Made by a program: the position numbers and the translations under genes. 64,000 bases of DNA from Desulforhabdus sp. TSK (lineage in GTDB: Bacteria > Desulfobacterota > Syntrophobacteria > Syntrophobacterales > Syntrophobacteraceae): contig NZ_BQXM01000021.1 in assembly GCF_022836495.1 (NCBI RefSeq), positions 1 to 64,000 on the forward strand. The letters run 5' to 3'. Positions within the stretch are counted from its first letter, which is position 1, and every line of letters starts with the position of its first letter. Of this stretch, positions 17,957 to 26,414 are shown one piece after another. The notes under the pieces were generated by a model that saw only the letters and a list, made by a program, of their open reading frames with translations, ran no database searches and was not told the origin of the DNA.

Positions 17957-18619
17957 ATGAATAGTCTAACGAACAGCTGCAGTTGGAGATGGATATGGGT
18001 GACGCTGGGGGCCGTGCCGGTTTTTTGTGTCCTGTCATATTTTTATATAGACAAACCTCTCGCTGTTCATTTAAGATCAGCCAACTATAACGTTTTGCAG
18101 GTTTTCAGTCTGATCACCCGTCTGGGTGTATCAACGGGGTATCTGGTTGCGTCATTTCTGTTTTTTTTATGTTTCAGGTATCTGAATAAAAAAGAAGCTT
18201 ACGCCCACCAGGCCTTGTTTGTCTTTTCTTCCATTGCGGTTTCCGGCCTCCTCGCTGATTTATTGAAGTTTCTGTTCGGACGATACCGGCCCAAAATGCT
18301 TTTCGAGCAGGGGCTATACGGTTTCACCCTCTTCCACGGGGGGTATGCCTTCAATTCGTTCCCATCAGGCCATGCGAATACGATTACGGCAGCGGCTGTT
18401 GCTTTGTATTTTATTTATCCGAGATTCAGGCATTTTTATGCCGTTGTGGCCATCCTGGTCATCGTGAGCAGACTCGTTCTCGGCTCTCATTATCTGGGGG
18501 ATGTGGTTGCCGGCTCTTACCTGGGAATTCTGACGACCCTTTATCTCAAAAGTATTTTTGATCGCAAAGGAATATCTCTGCAGCAGCCGATGCTCCAGGG
18601 GGATGGGTCGTCTGGGTAG
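17957..18619 (+). CDS. PAP2-family membrane phosphatase
   Basis: A 220-residue protein of six membrane helices holding the three PAP2 motifs: KFLFGRYRP, FPSGHAN and SRLVLGSHYLGDV, which contain the catalytic histidines. Such enzymes remove phosphate from lipid phosphates on the periplasmic side, for instance undecaprenyl pyrophosphate or lipid A 1-phosphate. It diverges from the ArnT-like gene, which suggests a role in lipid A remodelling or lipid carrier recycling. Which of these is its substrate cannot be read from the sequence. Confidence 0.86.
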   Translation: MNSLTNSCSWRWIWVTLGAVPVFCVLSYFYIDKPLAVHLRSANYNVLQVFSLITRLGVSTGYLVASFLFFLCFRYLNKKEAYAHQALFVFSSIAVSGLLADLLKFLFGRYRPKMLFEQGLYGFTLFHGGYAFNSFPSGHANTITAAAVALYFIYPRFRHFYAVVAILVIVSRLVLGSHYLGDVVAGSYLGILTTLYLKSIFDRKGISLQQPMLQGDGSSG

Positions 18620-18963
18620 AATGAACGAGTTTTCCAAAGTCACCGCTTGCTCAGCGACCACCGCGAGGGCGTGCTTCCCATGAACCTTTTGCTGAAAGGG
18701 GGTGAATCTCTGCTGTCAGTCTCTGTTCTCTATTCAATCATGCTGTCGAATGCTTTCAGCGTCTTTCATTCATAAAATTCGAGAAACCATCTTAGCGAGT
18801 CCTTATTTCATAATTTTTAGAGATTACATACTGCATTGAATTATCAATGTTTTTGTCATCAATTGGTTTGACTGAACCGGGCACGCCCGGGGATTTCTGG
18901 ACCAACTGTCCATTTTTTTCTCTTTCGCCAACCTTTTCCAAACCTATTGAAGCGAGTGGAATT
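18620..18963. other. Intergenic stretch before phaE
   Basis: There is no convincing gene in these 344 bases. The frame of phaE is open back to an ATG at 18847, but that extension (rich in Pro and Ser, no ribosome site) does not look like the conserved PhaE start. The right half is AT-rich and probably holds the promoter of the PHA synthase operon; I could not pick out a clear -35/-10 pair. Confidence 0.5.
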
Positions 18964-19896
18964 ATGAACCAGGACAGCCAAGATAAAAGCGCCATGGATT
19001 CCTTGATGGCTGCATGGATGAAATCGGCCACCGACTTCTGGACGTCTGCCCCCAAAATGTGGTCCTTTTCTTCCGATGCGTCAACCGCCGGATCAGGAGA
19101 TTCGCAGGGTTTTGAGGCTCAGGGGAGTGGACGGTGGCAGAATGCCTTCAAGATCTGGCAATCTTTGTTTTCGACCTTGAGCAATCCCGAGGCGATGGAA
19201 GCCTTTTTCAAGGGTGCCGGCGCCACGCCCGAAATCTTCATGAAAATATCGCGGACTGGCATGCAGGGCTATGCAGCTTTCTACCAGCAGTGGCTGAAGA
19301 AAGCGGGAAAGCTTGCTCAGCCGGAGAAAGCCTATCATTTCGAGAACCTGGATGAAAACGTGTTCAATGCGTGGAAGGATCTCTATGAAAAAGAGATTCA
19401 GCCTTTTCTGAATGTGCCGCAACTGGGGCTGGCACGTTCCTACCAGGAAAGAGTGAATGAAACGCTGGATCGGTTCAACCTGTACCAGGTCCAGTTGGCC
19501 GGGCTTCTCCGGATGCTCTATCTGCCCCTGGAAAAATCCGCGCGCGTGATGGAGGAAAAACTCGAGGAGCATTCCAGGGACGGCAAACTTTCCGAAAACT
19601 TCAAAGAATACTATGAGACATGGGTCAAGGTATTGGAAGGCCATTACATGACTCTGTTCAAGTCATCGGAATACCTCGAGGCCTTCTCGAATACTCTCAG
19701 TGCCAACGAGAACTTTAAGTTGGCGCAGCACAGCATGCTGGCCGATATGCTGCAATCCCTGCCTATCCCCACCAACAAAGAGATGGACGATCTGTACAAG
19801 GAAATCTACCTGTTGAAAAAAACGGTCAAGGAGATGGCGAAGAAGTTGGCCCAACAGGAGACTTCAAGCCGATCATCACGAGATGCCGCTGTTTAG
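18964..19896 (+). CDS. phaE: Class III PHA synthase subunit PhaE
   Basis: Starting at MNQDSQDKSAMDSLMAAWMK, the 310-residue product is hydrophilic, mostly helical and has the PhaE pattern: TDFWTSAPKMW near the N-terminus, LGLARSYQERVNETLDRFNLYQ in the centre and a C-terminal coiled coil (MDDLYKEIYLLKKTVKEMAKK). PhaE has no catalytic residues; it forms an active complex with PhaC on the granule surface and shortens the lag of polymerisation. PhaC follows after 19 bases. The start is chosen from family resemblance since its ribosome site (GTGGA) is weak. Confidence 0.85.
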   Translation: MNQDSQDKSAMDSLMAAWMKSATDFWTSAPKMWSFSSDASTAGSGDSQGFEAQGSGRWQNAFKIWQSLFSTLSNPEAMEAFFKGAGATPEIFMKISRTGMQGYAAFYQQWLKKAGKLAQPEKAYHFENLDENVFNAWKDLYEKEIQPFLNVPQLGLARSYQERVNETLDRFNLYQVQLAGLLRMLYLPLEKSARVMEEKLEEHSRDGKLSENFKEYYETWVKVLEGHYMTLFKSSEYLEAFSNTLSANENFKLAQHSMLADMLQSLPIPTNKEMDDLYKEIYLLKKTVKEMAKKLAQQETSSRSSRDAAV

Positions 19897-19915
19897 ATAA
19901 AGGGAGAACTTTACC

Positions 19916-21091
19916 ATGAGCCCTACCAAAATTCCCGTCGATCTGATTCTGAACAAACTGACGGAGGATGTGGGAAAATCCCAGGAACGCATCCTCAAGT
20001 CCCAGGATGTTCTGTTGAGTCCTCTCGACACCAGTATCGCCACGACCCCGTACGAAGTGGTCTACCAAGAGGACCGTGTCAAGCTCAAATATTATCGCCC
20101 TGCCAGGAAGGGCCCCATCAAGACCCCTTTGCTCCTGGTCTACGCCCTGATCAATCGGGAGACCATGCTTGATCTCCAACCGGGAAGGAGTGTGGTCCAG
20201 AACTTCCTCAACGACGGGGTTGAGCTCTACATGATCGACTGGGGTTATCCCAGCCGCAAAGATCGCTATGTCACCATCGATGACCATGTGAACGGCTATA
20301 TGGATAATGTCATTGACTTTATCCTGCGCCGTCATAAACTGCCCAAGCTCAATCTCATGGGCATCTGCATGGGGGGCGCCTTTTCCGTCATGTATTCAGC
20401 CCTTCACCCGGAAAAGGTGAAAAACCTGATCACTACGGTGACTCCGAGCAACTTCGATACGGACAAAGGGCTGCTTCACGTCTGGATGAAGGAGGTCGAT
20501 GCCGACCTGATGGTGGACACCTATGGAAACATGCCCGGTGACTTTTTGAATCTTGGGTTTTTGCTGCTCAACCCCGCTCGCCTCATGATTGACAAGTATG
20601 TGGGGTTTTTTGAAAACATGGACGATAAAGTGTTTGTAGAAAATTTCATCCGCATGGAAAAGTGGATTTTTGACAGTCCCGATGTGCCGGGTGAAACCTT
20701 TCGGCAGTTCATCAAGGACTGCTATCAGAAGAACCTGCTGATCCAGAGCAAGCTTGAACTGGGAGGCCGACGCGTCGATCTCAAGAACATCACCATGCCC
20801 CTCCTGAATATCTACGGTCGTTTTGACCACCTGGTACCGCCCGAAGCCTGCGAGCTTCTCACCAGCAGGGTGGGAACAAAAGACACGGAAGACCTCTGTC
20901 TCAACACAGGTCATATCGGGATCTACGTGAGCTCCAAGTGCCAGAGGGAATTCACACCCAAGATTTTTGGATGGTTGAAAGAGCGTGACGAAAGCGAGCC
21001 GGTTCATGCGGAAAAGGCGACGGTGAGCCGCCTTCCACGGGCGCAAAAAGTCGCGGCGAAGGGCAGAAAAACTCCGATGGCATCTTCTTGA
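19916..21091 (+). CDS. phaC: Class III poly(3-hydroxyalkanoate) synthase subunit PhaC
   Basis: The 391-residue alpha/beta hydrolase polymerises 3-hydroxyacyl-CoA into polyester. The lipase-like box is GICMGG with the nucleophile Cys at about residue 151, and the acid and base are likely the Asp in IYGRFDHLVPP and the His in NTGHIGIYVSS. Length and motif spacing match class III enzymes such as that of Allochromatium, which need PhaE. Its start has GGGAG ten bases upstream. The gene is co-directional with phaE and a downstream GAF protein gene. A basic tail (PRAQKVAAKGRKTPM) extends beyond the catalytic domain. Confidence 0.92.
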   Translation: MSPTKIPVDLILNKLTEDVGKSQERILKSQDVLLSPLDTSIATTPYEVVYQEDRVKLKYYRPARKGPIKTPLLLVYALINRETMLDLQPGRSVVQNFLNDGVELYMIDWGYPSRKDRYVTIDDHVNGYMDNVIDFILRRHKLPKLNLMGICMGGAFSVMYSALHPEKVKNLITTVTPSNFDTDKGLLHVWMKEVDADLMVDTYGNMPGDFLNLGFLLLNPARLMIDKYVGFFENMDDKVFVENFIRMEKWIFDSPDVPGETFRQFIKDCYQKNLLIQSKLELGGRRVDLKNITMPLLNIYGRFDHLVPPEACELLTSRVGTKDTEDLCLNTGHIGIYVSSKCQREFTPKIFGWLKERDESEPVHAEKATVSRLPRAQKVAAKGRKTPMASS

Positions 21092-21126
21092 AGATAAGGT
21101 AACCGGACCTTGGGGAGTAAAAAATC

Positions 21127-22173
21127 ATGAACCACGAGAACGACTATTTCAAAGCCATATGTAAAGTGAGCCGTGCTTTTGGGACGACCCTGGAGCGAGA
21201 TGAATTGCTGAATCTGATCGTGGAAAGCGCCGTCGAAACCATGAAAGTCAAAGCAGCCCTTCTCCTCCTTTTCGATGAAGAGGAAAAGGTCTTTGTCCCC
21301 AATGCTCAAAAAGGGCTTTCGGAGAGGTACTTAAAAGAGGGACTCACGGATCCTGCGAAACTCATCCGCATTCTTGAAGATGAAGGCTATCTTTATTCCC
21401 AGGATGCCACCCTCGATGGGAGGCTCGATGGGCGCGAGGTGAAAAAGGCTGAAGGCATCGCTTCCATCCTGGCGGTCCCGATGATCGTCAAAGGGAAGTT
21501 CCTGGGAGGAATCCTCGTTTTTACCGAAAGTCCCAGGGTTTTTGAACCAGACGAGATAGAGTTCCTCAAGGCATTGGGCGAGCAGGCGGGAATGGCCATC
21601 GAGCACGCCCGCCTGTTCAACCGGATCCGTCAAAACACGAGCCTCATTTTGGATTTGGCGGTCAACATCCAGTCCAGCCTGGATTTGAAAAAGATCCTGC
21701 ATATCCTGACGGCCGATGTCGCTGAGTATTTCAAGGTGAAAGCCTCTTCCATCCTGCTTTTGGATGAAAACAGGAAAACGTTGGAGTTCGTAGCAAGCTA
21801 TGGGCTGAGCGAATCTTATTTGAACAGAGGAACACTGACTGTGGATAAGGGGGTGCGGGAGACTCTGGCCGGTCATCCCGTGGCGGTCCTGGACGTCAGT
21901 ACCGACGAGAGGGTTCACCATAAGAAGGAGAAGGAAAAAGAAGGGATCGTCTCCCTTCTCTCCATTCCCGTGAAGGCGGAAGATAAGGTGCTGGGAGTCC
22001 TGCGGCTTTACAGCGGGACGCGCAGGGAGTTCAAGGAGGAAGAGATCCTGATGGGCACGGTTTTGGCTCAGTTGGGTGGGCTGGCCATTCAGAATGCCTC
22101 GCTTTATCTCATGCTTGAAAGTGATGTGAAGGACCTCAGAGAGAATACGTGGAGCTATCGGTCCTGGTTTTAG
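21127..22173 (+). CDS. Protein with two GAF domains
   Basis: This 348-residue soluble protein has two tandem GAF-type sensor domains, about residues 8-170 (ending LKALGEQAGMAIEHARLF) and 185-335 (ending LAQLGGLAIQNASLY). There is no kinase, cyclase or DNA-binding domain attached. GAF domains bind small ligands or haem and control partner proteins. Being 35 bases downstream of phaC it may be part of that transcript, with a possible signalling role in storage polymer control. The ligand cannot be guessed. GGGGAG lies nine bases before the ATG. Confidence 0.8.
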   Translation: MNHENDYFKAICKVSRAFGTTLERDELLNLIVESAVETMKVKAALLLLFDEEEKVFVPNAQKGLSERYLKEGLTDPAKLIRILEDEGYLYSQDATLDGRLDGREVKKAEGIASILAVPMIVKGKFLGGILVFTESPRVFEPDEIEFLKALGEQAGMAIEHARLFNRIRQNTSLILDLAVNIQSSLDLKKILHILTADVAEYFKVKASSILLLDENRKTLEFVASYGLSESYLNRGTLTVDKGVRETLAGHPVAVLDVSTDERVHHKKEKEKEGIVSLLSIPVKAEDKVLGVLRLYSGTRREFKEEEILMGTVLAQLGGLAIQNASLYLMLESDVKDLRENTWSYRSWF

Positions 22174-22373
22174 GCGAAGGACTCCGGCAGGTCCAAAAGT
22201 CGTCTAAAAATTCCCCCCTCCAAGAGGGGAATCGAAGCAAGTTTGAATCCCGAGCAGATGAATTTTTGGACAGTCTCCAAAAGACGGGATTCCAGATTTC
22301 TGCGCGGAATGATGTCAGAGCAAGTATTGGAATAACATGGATATACCTTTGAAGGGCAAGGGAAGGAGATTCT

Positions 22374-22793
22374 ATGAAGGGCAAGACCATCAGTGAAATC
22401 AAAGTGGGAGATGTGGCCGAAGCTACGAAAACGGTCTCTGAAACGGACGTGTATCTGTTTGCGGGGGTGACCGGAGATTTCAATCCCGCTCATATGAACG
22501 AAACCTACGCTCAAAAGACCTTTTTCAAAACCAGGATCGCTCACGGGATGTTGGGAGCCGGTTTTATTTCTGCAGTCGTCGGCATGCAGCTTCCGGGGCC
22601 TGGAACCATTTATATTACACAGGAGCTCAAATTCCTGGCACCGACTCGCATTGGTGATACCGTCACAGCGCGTGTGGAAGTGCTGGAGGTCATAGCCGAT
22701 AAAAAACGCGTGAGGATGAAAACCGAGTGCATCAACCAGGAGGGCAAGGTGATTTTGGCGGGCGAGGCCGTCGTGAGTCCCCCGCGCGAATAG
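22374..22793 (+). CDS. phaJ: (R)-specific enoyl-CoA hydratase, MaoC family (PhaJ-like)
   Basis: A 139-residue single hot-dog-fold protein with the hydratase motif FAGVTGDFNPAHMNETYA, where Asp31 and His36 match the catalytic pair of PhaJ, and KTRIAHGMLGAGFISAV after it. PhaJ converts trans-2-enoyl-CoA from beta-oxidation into (R)-3-hydroxyacyl-CoA, the substrate of PHA synthase. Its place after phaE-phaC supports that role. AAGGAG lies seven bases before the ATG. Other MaoC proteins work in fatty acid or propionate routes, but context favours PhaJ. Confidence 0.87.
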   Translation: MKGKTISEIKVGDVAEATKTVSETDVYLFAGVTGDFNPAHMNETYAQKTFFKTRIAHGMLGAGFISAVVGMQLPGPGTIYITQELKFLAPTRIGDTVTARVEVLEVIADKKRVRMKTECINQEGKVILAGEAVVSPPRE

Positions 22794-23094
22794 AAATACT
22801 CTCACCGTGAAAATCCCCCTCAATCCCCCTTTGATAAAGGGGGAAGAGTTGCGTTCCCCCCCCTTATGCAAAGGGGGCAGGAGGGATTTTATTAACGGGG
22901 GTCCGTCGTCTTCATGACCGTTAAGGATGGAAACCTGCGTTTTGTAGGGTGCGTTCTACGCACGAGTATCAGCCGGCGCGTAAAACGCACCCTACCCGTA
23001 TACTGCATTCACGCCGAAAGCATGGCGGATCGAAGATGGTCACTGAGCATTGCACACGGGAAGGTGCCGATGCAGCGCCTTTCAGTTGACGAGA
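22794..23094. repeat. Cluster of palindromic repeats between phaJ and the second PHA operon
   Basis: Three hairpin units lie here. CCCCCTTT-GAT-AAAGGGGG at 22825-22843 is a perfect eight-base stem. A similar C-rich/G-rich hairpin follows around 22855-22878. The third has arms at 22944-22961 and 22978-22995 (GTAGGGTGCGTTCTACGC against its complement, one mismatch). These look like dispersed extragenic repeats. The first two could act as bidirectional terminators between the converging phaJ and the minus-strand gene ending at 23095. No gene is seen. Confidence 0.7.
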
Positions 23095-23625
23095 TCAGTC
23101 CAGCTTGCTTTCCGGGGATGGCTGTTCTTTTTGAAAAAGCCGATTGAAGCCATCCATGAGGTTTTGAAACTGGTCGCTTTGCTTTCTGATGAGCTCGTCG
23201 AAATGTTGAGTTACCGCTGCCGTATTGGCTCCATGGGATTCCGAGAGGAGCATTTTTAGATGCCGGATCGTTTCTTCCTGTGAAGCGACCTTCTCTTTGA
23301 GATCTTCATATTTTCTCACCAGGGCAATATGCTCCTCGAGGGGAACGACTCCCAAAAGATTCAAATAATCCTTCATGTTCTTCATGAAGTCTTCCTGGGC
23401 TTTCTTCCATGCGTTGACGGCATCCGCGCTCCCAGTCGAGGTCTCTTCCAGTCCGTAAATTTTTCTGAACAGGGAGTTCAATTCTTCAAATCCAGTGAAC
23501 CCTTTATGAACCCATTCCGTCAATTCTTCCAACTGCTTCTGGCTCCTGGAGGCATTCAGCATAAAATTGCCCCAAAATTCGAGGAAATGTCTGTCCATGA
23601 GATATTGATCCTTCCTTTCTCGCAT
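23095..23625 (-). CDS. Small PhaR/PhaE-like PHA synthase partner
   Basis: I start it at the ATG at 23625 (MRERKDQYLMDRHFLEFWGN), with AGGAG eight bases upstream; the ATG shares one base with the stop of the phaC gene (TGATG). The 176-residue product is hydrophilic and helical, with a WKKAQEDFMKNMKDYLNLLG stretch like PhaE/PhaR subunits and a coiled coil near residues 110-140 (EDLKEKVASQEETIRHLKML). I infer that it is the accessory subunit of the neighbouring PhaC, analogous to class III or IV partners. No catalytic residues are seen. Confidence 0.65.
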   Translation of the reverse strand: MRERKDQYLMDRHFLEFWGNFMLNASRSQKQLEELTEWVHKGFTGFEELNSLFRKIYGLEETSTGSADAVNAWKKAQEDFMKNMKDYLNLLGVVPLEEHIALVRKYEDLKEKVASQEETIRHLKMLLSESHGANTAAVTQHFDELIRKQSDQFQNLMDGFNRLFQKEQPSPESKLD

Positions 23626-25235
23626 CAGGATTTCTCCTGACCCTCGTACCCTTCCGCCTGAAGGTCCAACTGATAACGTACCGGCCCACGGCATTCCTTG
23701 GCTCCGAATCGGGACGATTTGTGGGACCAGCAGGAATCAAGCGCGCATGCCGAGCTGGGCATGGACCAGGAGGTGGCTATGGACCCGTGTCCCTTGGGAA
23801 AGACCGTGACTTCGGCTTCCACGAAATCGAGAGGGGCGAGGGATGCCTTATCGTCCACCAGATCGTCGCTTTCCGCGATGCAGAGGAGCCACCGGATCCC
23901 CATCTCTTTCAATCGCTTGAAATTGAGAGTGCGTCCAAAAACCTTCACCGGAAGATTCCCGTCCGCATCCACGGGAATCGTGTATGAATCGAAGCTGGCC
24001 TTCGTGATACCCAGAGGCAGATCCTTCCGATCGTAAAGAAGCCAGTGGTTGATGGCTGCAGCCGTCTTGTTGATTTTGACCGGTTTGCCGTCCGGCCTGT
24101 CAAACATCATGAGGTCCCGGTAGAAAGTAAAGATGGGCGCTTCGTTTTCGATGCTTTTGAGCTTGTACACCCAGCTCATCACCTTGCCGTCCACGACCAG
24201 GTTGCCGTTGGGAAGCAATTTGGCGGCGTACCCCAAGTCCCGGAAACGGGGGGGCAGGTGCTGCAGGTACTCTACCAGGGCGATGCTGCGCGTGCCATCC
24301 ATGGGAGCCACGCAAGTGATGACGGCATCCACCAGTCCGTCCAGCTCTCCCGAAAGAAGGTCCAGCATGCCCATGAATCCCCCCTGACAGAAGCCGTTCA
24401 GGGTGACCTTTCGTCCATGCCTGGTCATGAGCTGCTCGCAGAAATATCGCGTGTCGAGGGCATCGTCTTCGGGCGTCAGGAGCTGTACGGCAGGCGTGGT
24501 GTCGATGTCCTTCATGATGCGGATATATGTTGGGATCCCCTGGTTTGCAAAGCAGTGGACATAGCTTTTGCCCTCGCCCGGAAGAAAAGCAAGAATGTTG
24601 GCACCAAGGACGTAGGGCGGAAGAATGATGATGGGCTTGCCGTCTTCCCTGACCTGAACGGCACTGTCCTGTGGAAGCACCTGGTATAATTCGAACCGGT
24701 CGGTTTCGGCCGCTTTGACATAGCCTCCACGGTCGAAGTGGAAGCCATATTCCGGTTCAATGTCCAAAATGGCTTTGGGGTAGGCATGGACAGTCAGATC
24801 CAGAAGCTGCAGCTGCCGTACCGTGTAGGCCGCCAGGCTCTTCCCGTTGCCTGAAAAAATCGTGTGGAGCATGGCCTCCAGAGCTTCACTCATCTTCCGG
24901 AGGTAGTGGTCGGTAACGGCTGTGGCGGAACTGGCAAGGCCTTTGTTGGCGATCTGCATGTTGAACTGCAAGAGCTCCAAGTAATCCTTCGCGGTTTCCT
25001 CGATGGGGAGGCTCATCGCTTTTTTTTGCTCAAGCCTCAAAAAAGAATCCAGGGCAGTCCAGAAGGGCACCATGAACTCATTGGTATACTTCAGAACACC
25101 ATACCAGTAGGTTTGTGCTCCCTTTGACACGTTGAAGGACGCTTCCATGACTTGGTCGTTCCAGTTGGGCATTTGTTCCAATGCGCGGTTGAAAAAAGCG
25201 ATACCATCGCGAATGGCGTCAGAATTATTTTGCAT
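23625..25235 (-). CDS. phaC: Second PHA synthase, long PhaC form
   Basis: At 536 residues it is much longer than the class III PhaC at 19916. It has an N-terminal helical region of about 180 residues, then the alpha/beta hydrolase core with GFCQGG (nucleophile Cys283), ESDDLVDDKAS (candidate Asp) and KGHGSIATSW (candidate His). The last about 45 residues are Ser/Cys-rich and less conserved-looking. It polymerises hydroxyacyl-CoA or is a close relative with another acyl substrate. It is coupled to the small partner gene by a TGATG overlap and lies downstream of two phasin-like genes. Confidence 0.8.
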   Translation of the reverse strand: MQNNSDAIRDGIAFFNRALEQMPNWNDQVMEASFNVSKGAQTYWYGVLKYTNEFMVPFWTALDSFLRLEQKKAMSLPIEETAKDYLELLQFNMQIANKGLASSATAVTDHYLRKMSEALEAMLHTIFSGNGKSLAAYTVRQLQLLDLTVHAYPKAILDIEPEYGFHFDRGGYVKAAETDRFELYQVLPQDSAVQVREDGKPIIILPPYVLGANILAFLPGEGKSYVHCFANQGIPTYIRIMKDIDTTPAVQLLTPEDDALDTRYFCEQLMTRHGRKVTLNGFCQGGFMGMLDLLSGELDGLVDAVITCVAPMDGTRSIALVEYLQHLPPRFRDLGYAAKLLPNGNLVVDGKVMSWVYKLKSIENEAPIFTFYRDLMMFDRPDGKPVKINKTAAAINHWLLYDRKDLPLGITKASFDSYTIPVDADGNLPVKVFGRTLNFKRLKEMGIRWLLCIAESDDLVDDKASLAPLDFVEAEVTVFPKGHGSIATSWSMPSSACALDSCWSHKSSRFGAKECRGPVRYQLDLQAEGYEGQEKS

Positions 25236-25337
25236 CGATTGCCCCTCTAAGCAAATTGCTGCCCTAAAAGCGGATTCCCGCAGGAGAATGTTCCCATTAT
25301 TACTGTAAATCAGAAACCACGGCGTGGTGGGTCACAA

Positions 25338-25399
25338 TGAATACAAAAAACGCTGCAAAGGCACAGTGTCCCGCGTCGTGCTGCCACTGTGCCTTTGCA
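25338..25399 (-). terminator. Rho-independent terminator after the phasin-like genes
   Basis: A perfect 15-base inverted repeat (TGCAAAGGCACAGTG at 25354-25368 against 25385-25399, 16-base spacer) is followed on the minus strand by GCG and six T residues. It would end transcripts of the phasin-like genes ahead of phaC at 25235, allowing more phasin than synthase to be made. Confidence 0.8.
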
Positions 25400-25441
25400 T
25401 GCCTGCATTGCGGTCGATCATGAGAATGGATCGAATGCAAA

Positions 25442-25720
25442 TCAGTCATTCCTGGCTTCGGATAAAAAAGTCTCGACCTTGTTGAATGCAGCGTCAGTGT
25501 AGTGCTTGAAAGACTCGCGCCCGGTCTTATACACTTTAGTCCATTCGTCCATCAAGCTCTTTCCGTCTTTGGGAAGGAGGCTATTCTGACTGCACACGGA
25601 ATCAAACATTTTTTCCGCTTGGTCCTGCATGAGCGTGATCGCGTTGTATGTGTTCTCAAAGACGGTCTTATTAAACTGTAGCATGCTCTTGAATATCTCG
25701 TTTTGATTCATGGGGTTCAT
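25442..25720 (-). CDS. Small phasin-like protein
   Basis: The ATG at 25720 is chosen because AAGGA lies about seven bases upstream; longer in-frame starts would add a basic, unconserved leader. The 92-residue product (MNPMNQNEIFKSMLQFNKTV) is an amphipathic helical protein, similar along its length to the next gene upstream: both have F-K/N-xTF-(D/E)NT(F/Y), a Q-(A/E)-E middle and a W-x-x-x-Y-K-x-G-R-E block. Phasins coat PHA granules, and its position in the PHA cluster supports this. The two genes look like a tandem duplication. Confidence 0.68.
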   Translation of the reverse strand: MNPMNQNEIFKSMLQFNKTVFENTYNAITLMQDQAEKMFDSVCSQNSLLPKDGKSLMDEWTKVYKTGRESFKHYTDAAFNKVETFLSEARND

Positions 25721-25847
25721 GAGATTCCTTTTCGTATCGCACAAAGGGTTGGCAGCATTGATCCGGTACCCTGGCCTCATCGCCGTGCTCGAAATGAAAG
25801 CACCGACGCACTGTGTGTCGTCAGGCTGTTCACGGCGGTCCTCAGAG

Positions 25848-26111
25848 TTATTCCGTCTTGGAAAAATAATCTTCGAGCTTCTTGTAGCTTTCATCCACCG
25901 TCTTCTTGAAATCTTCCCGACCCTTCTTGTACGATGCCATCCATTCGTTCAGGAGCTTCTTCCCCTCGTCAGGCAGCCAGGTCGCTTTTTCGAGAAAGCT
26001 TCCGACCGTTCTTTCCATCTGCTCTTGAACCAGAACCATGGCGCTGAAGGTGTTATCGAAGGTCGCCTTGTTGAAATCGATCATCTGTTTTGCCATTTTG
26101 ATTGGTTCCAT
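25848..26111 (-). CDS. Small phasin-like protein, paralog of its neighbour
   Basis: An 87-residue helical protein (MEPIKMAKQMIDFNKATFDN) with no membrane segment or signal peptide. The pattern FNKATFDNTFSAMVLVQEQ and NEWMASYKKGREDFKKTVDE parallels the 25442-25720 product. It is first of the minus-strand group after a promoter-like sequence and faces the divergent PhaR repressor gene, which in other bacteria controls phasin expression. GGAG and CAGGT both lie upstream of the ATG. Granule coating is inferred from context and composition. Confidence 0.68.
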   Translation of the reverse strand: MEPIKMAKQMIDFNKATFDNTFSAMVLVQEQMERTVGSFLEKATWLPDEGKKLLNEWMASYKKGREDFKKTVDESYKKLEDYFSKTE

Positions 26112-26186
26112 ACCTGATAATCTCCTCGTTTTTTCAAATTGTTTGCAGCTGTCTGAAATCCTTCATTCCTAATCTTTTCGAATTGC

Positions 26187-26219
26187 ATTATATGTAATGG
26201 GCACAGTTCGGGTTGTCAA
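26187..26219 (-). promoter_or_regulatory. Sigma70-like promoter for the phasin-like genes
   Basis: On the minus strand TTGACA (26219-26214) is followed after 17 bases by TACATA (26196-26191), which runs into a TATAAT (26192-26187). The spacing makes TACATA the likelier -10. It lies 76 bases upstream of the phasin-like ATG. Confidence 0.5.
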
Positions 26220-26228
26220 TGAAAATTG

Positions 26229-26239
26229 TTGCAATGCAA
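26229..26239. promoter_or_regulatory. Candidate PhaR operator, perfect TTGCA-A-TGCAA palindrome
   Basis: The 11-base palindrome sits ten bases upstream of the TTGACA element and between the phasin-like genes and phaR. PhaR proteins in other bacteria are known to bind TGC-rich sites next to phasin and phaR promoters. The match to that style of site is my inference. Confidence 0.4.
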
Positions 26240-26414
26240 TAAATTTCTGTTTCCAGGATTATAGCTGTGGGCTCAAGTGATTTTTACTTAATTGATCAAT
26301 GATTGCTTATCATTACAATTAAAATAGCCGCTTTTGTTTTTATGACTGGATTTTTTTAAAAGAGATTTTATTGCGCCGTGTCATGATTTTTGGAACCAAA
26401 GACAGGAAAATGCG

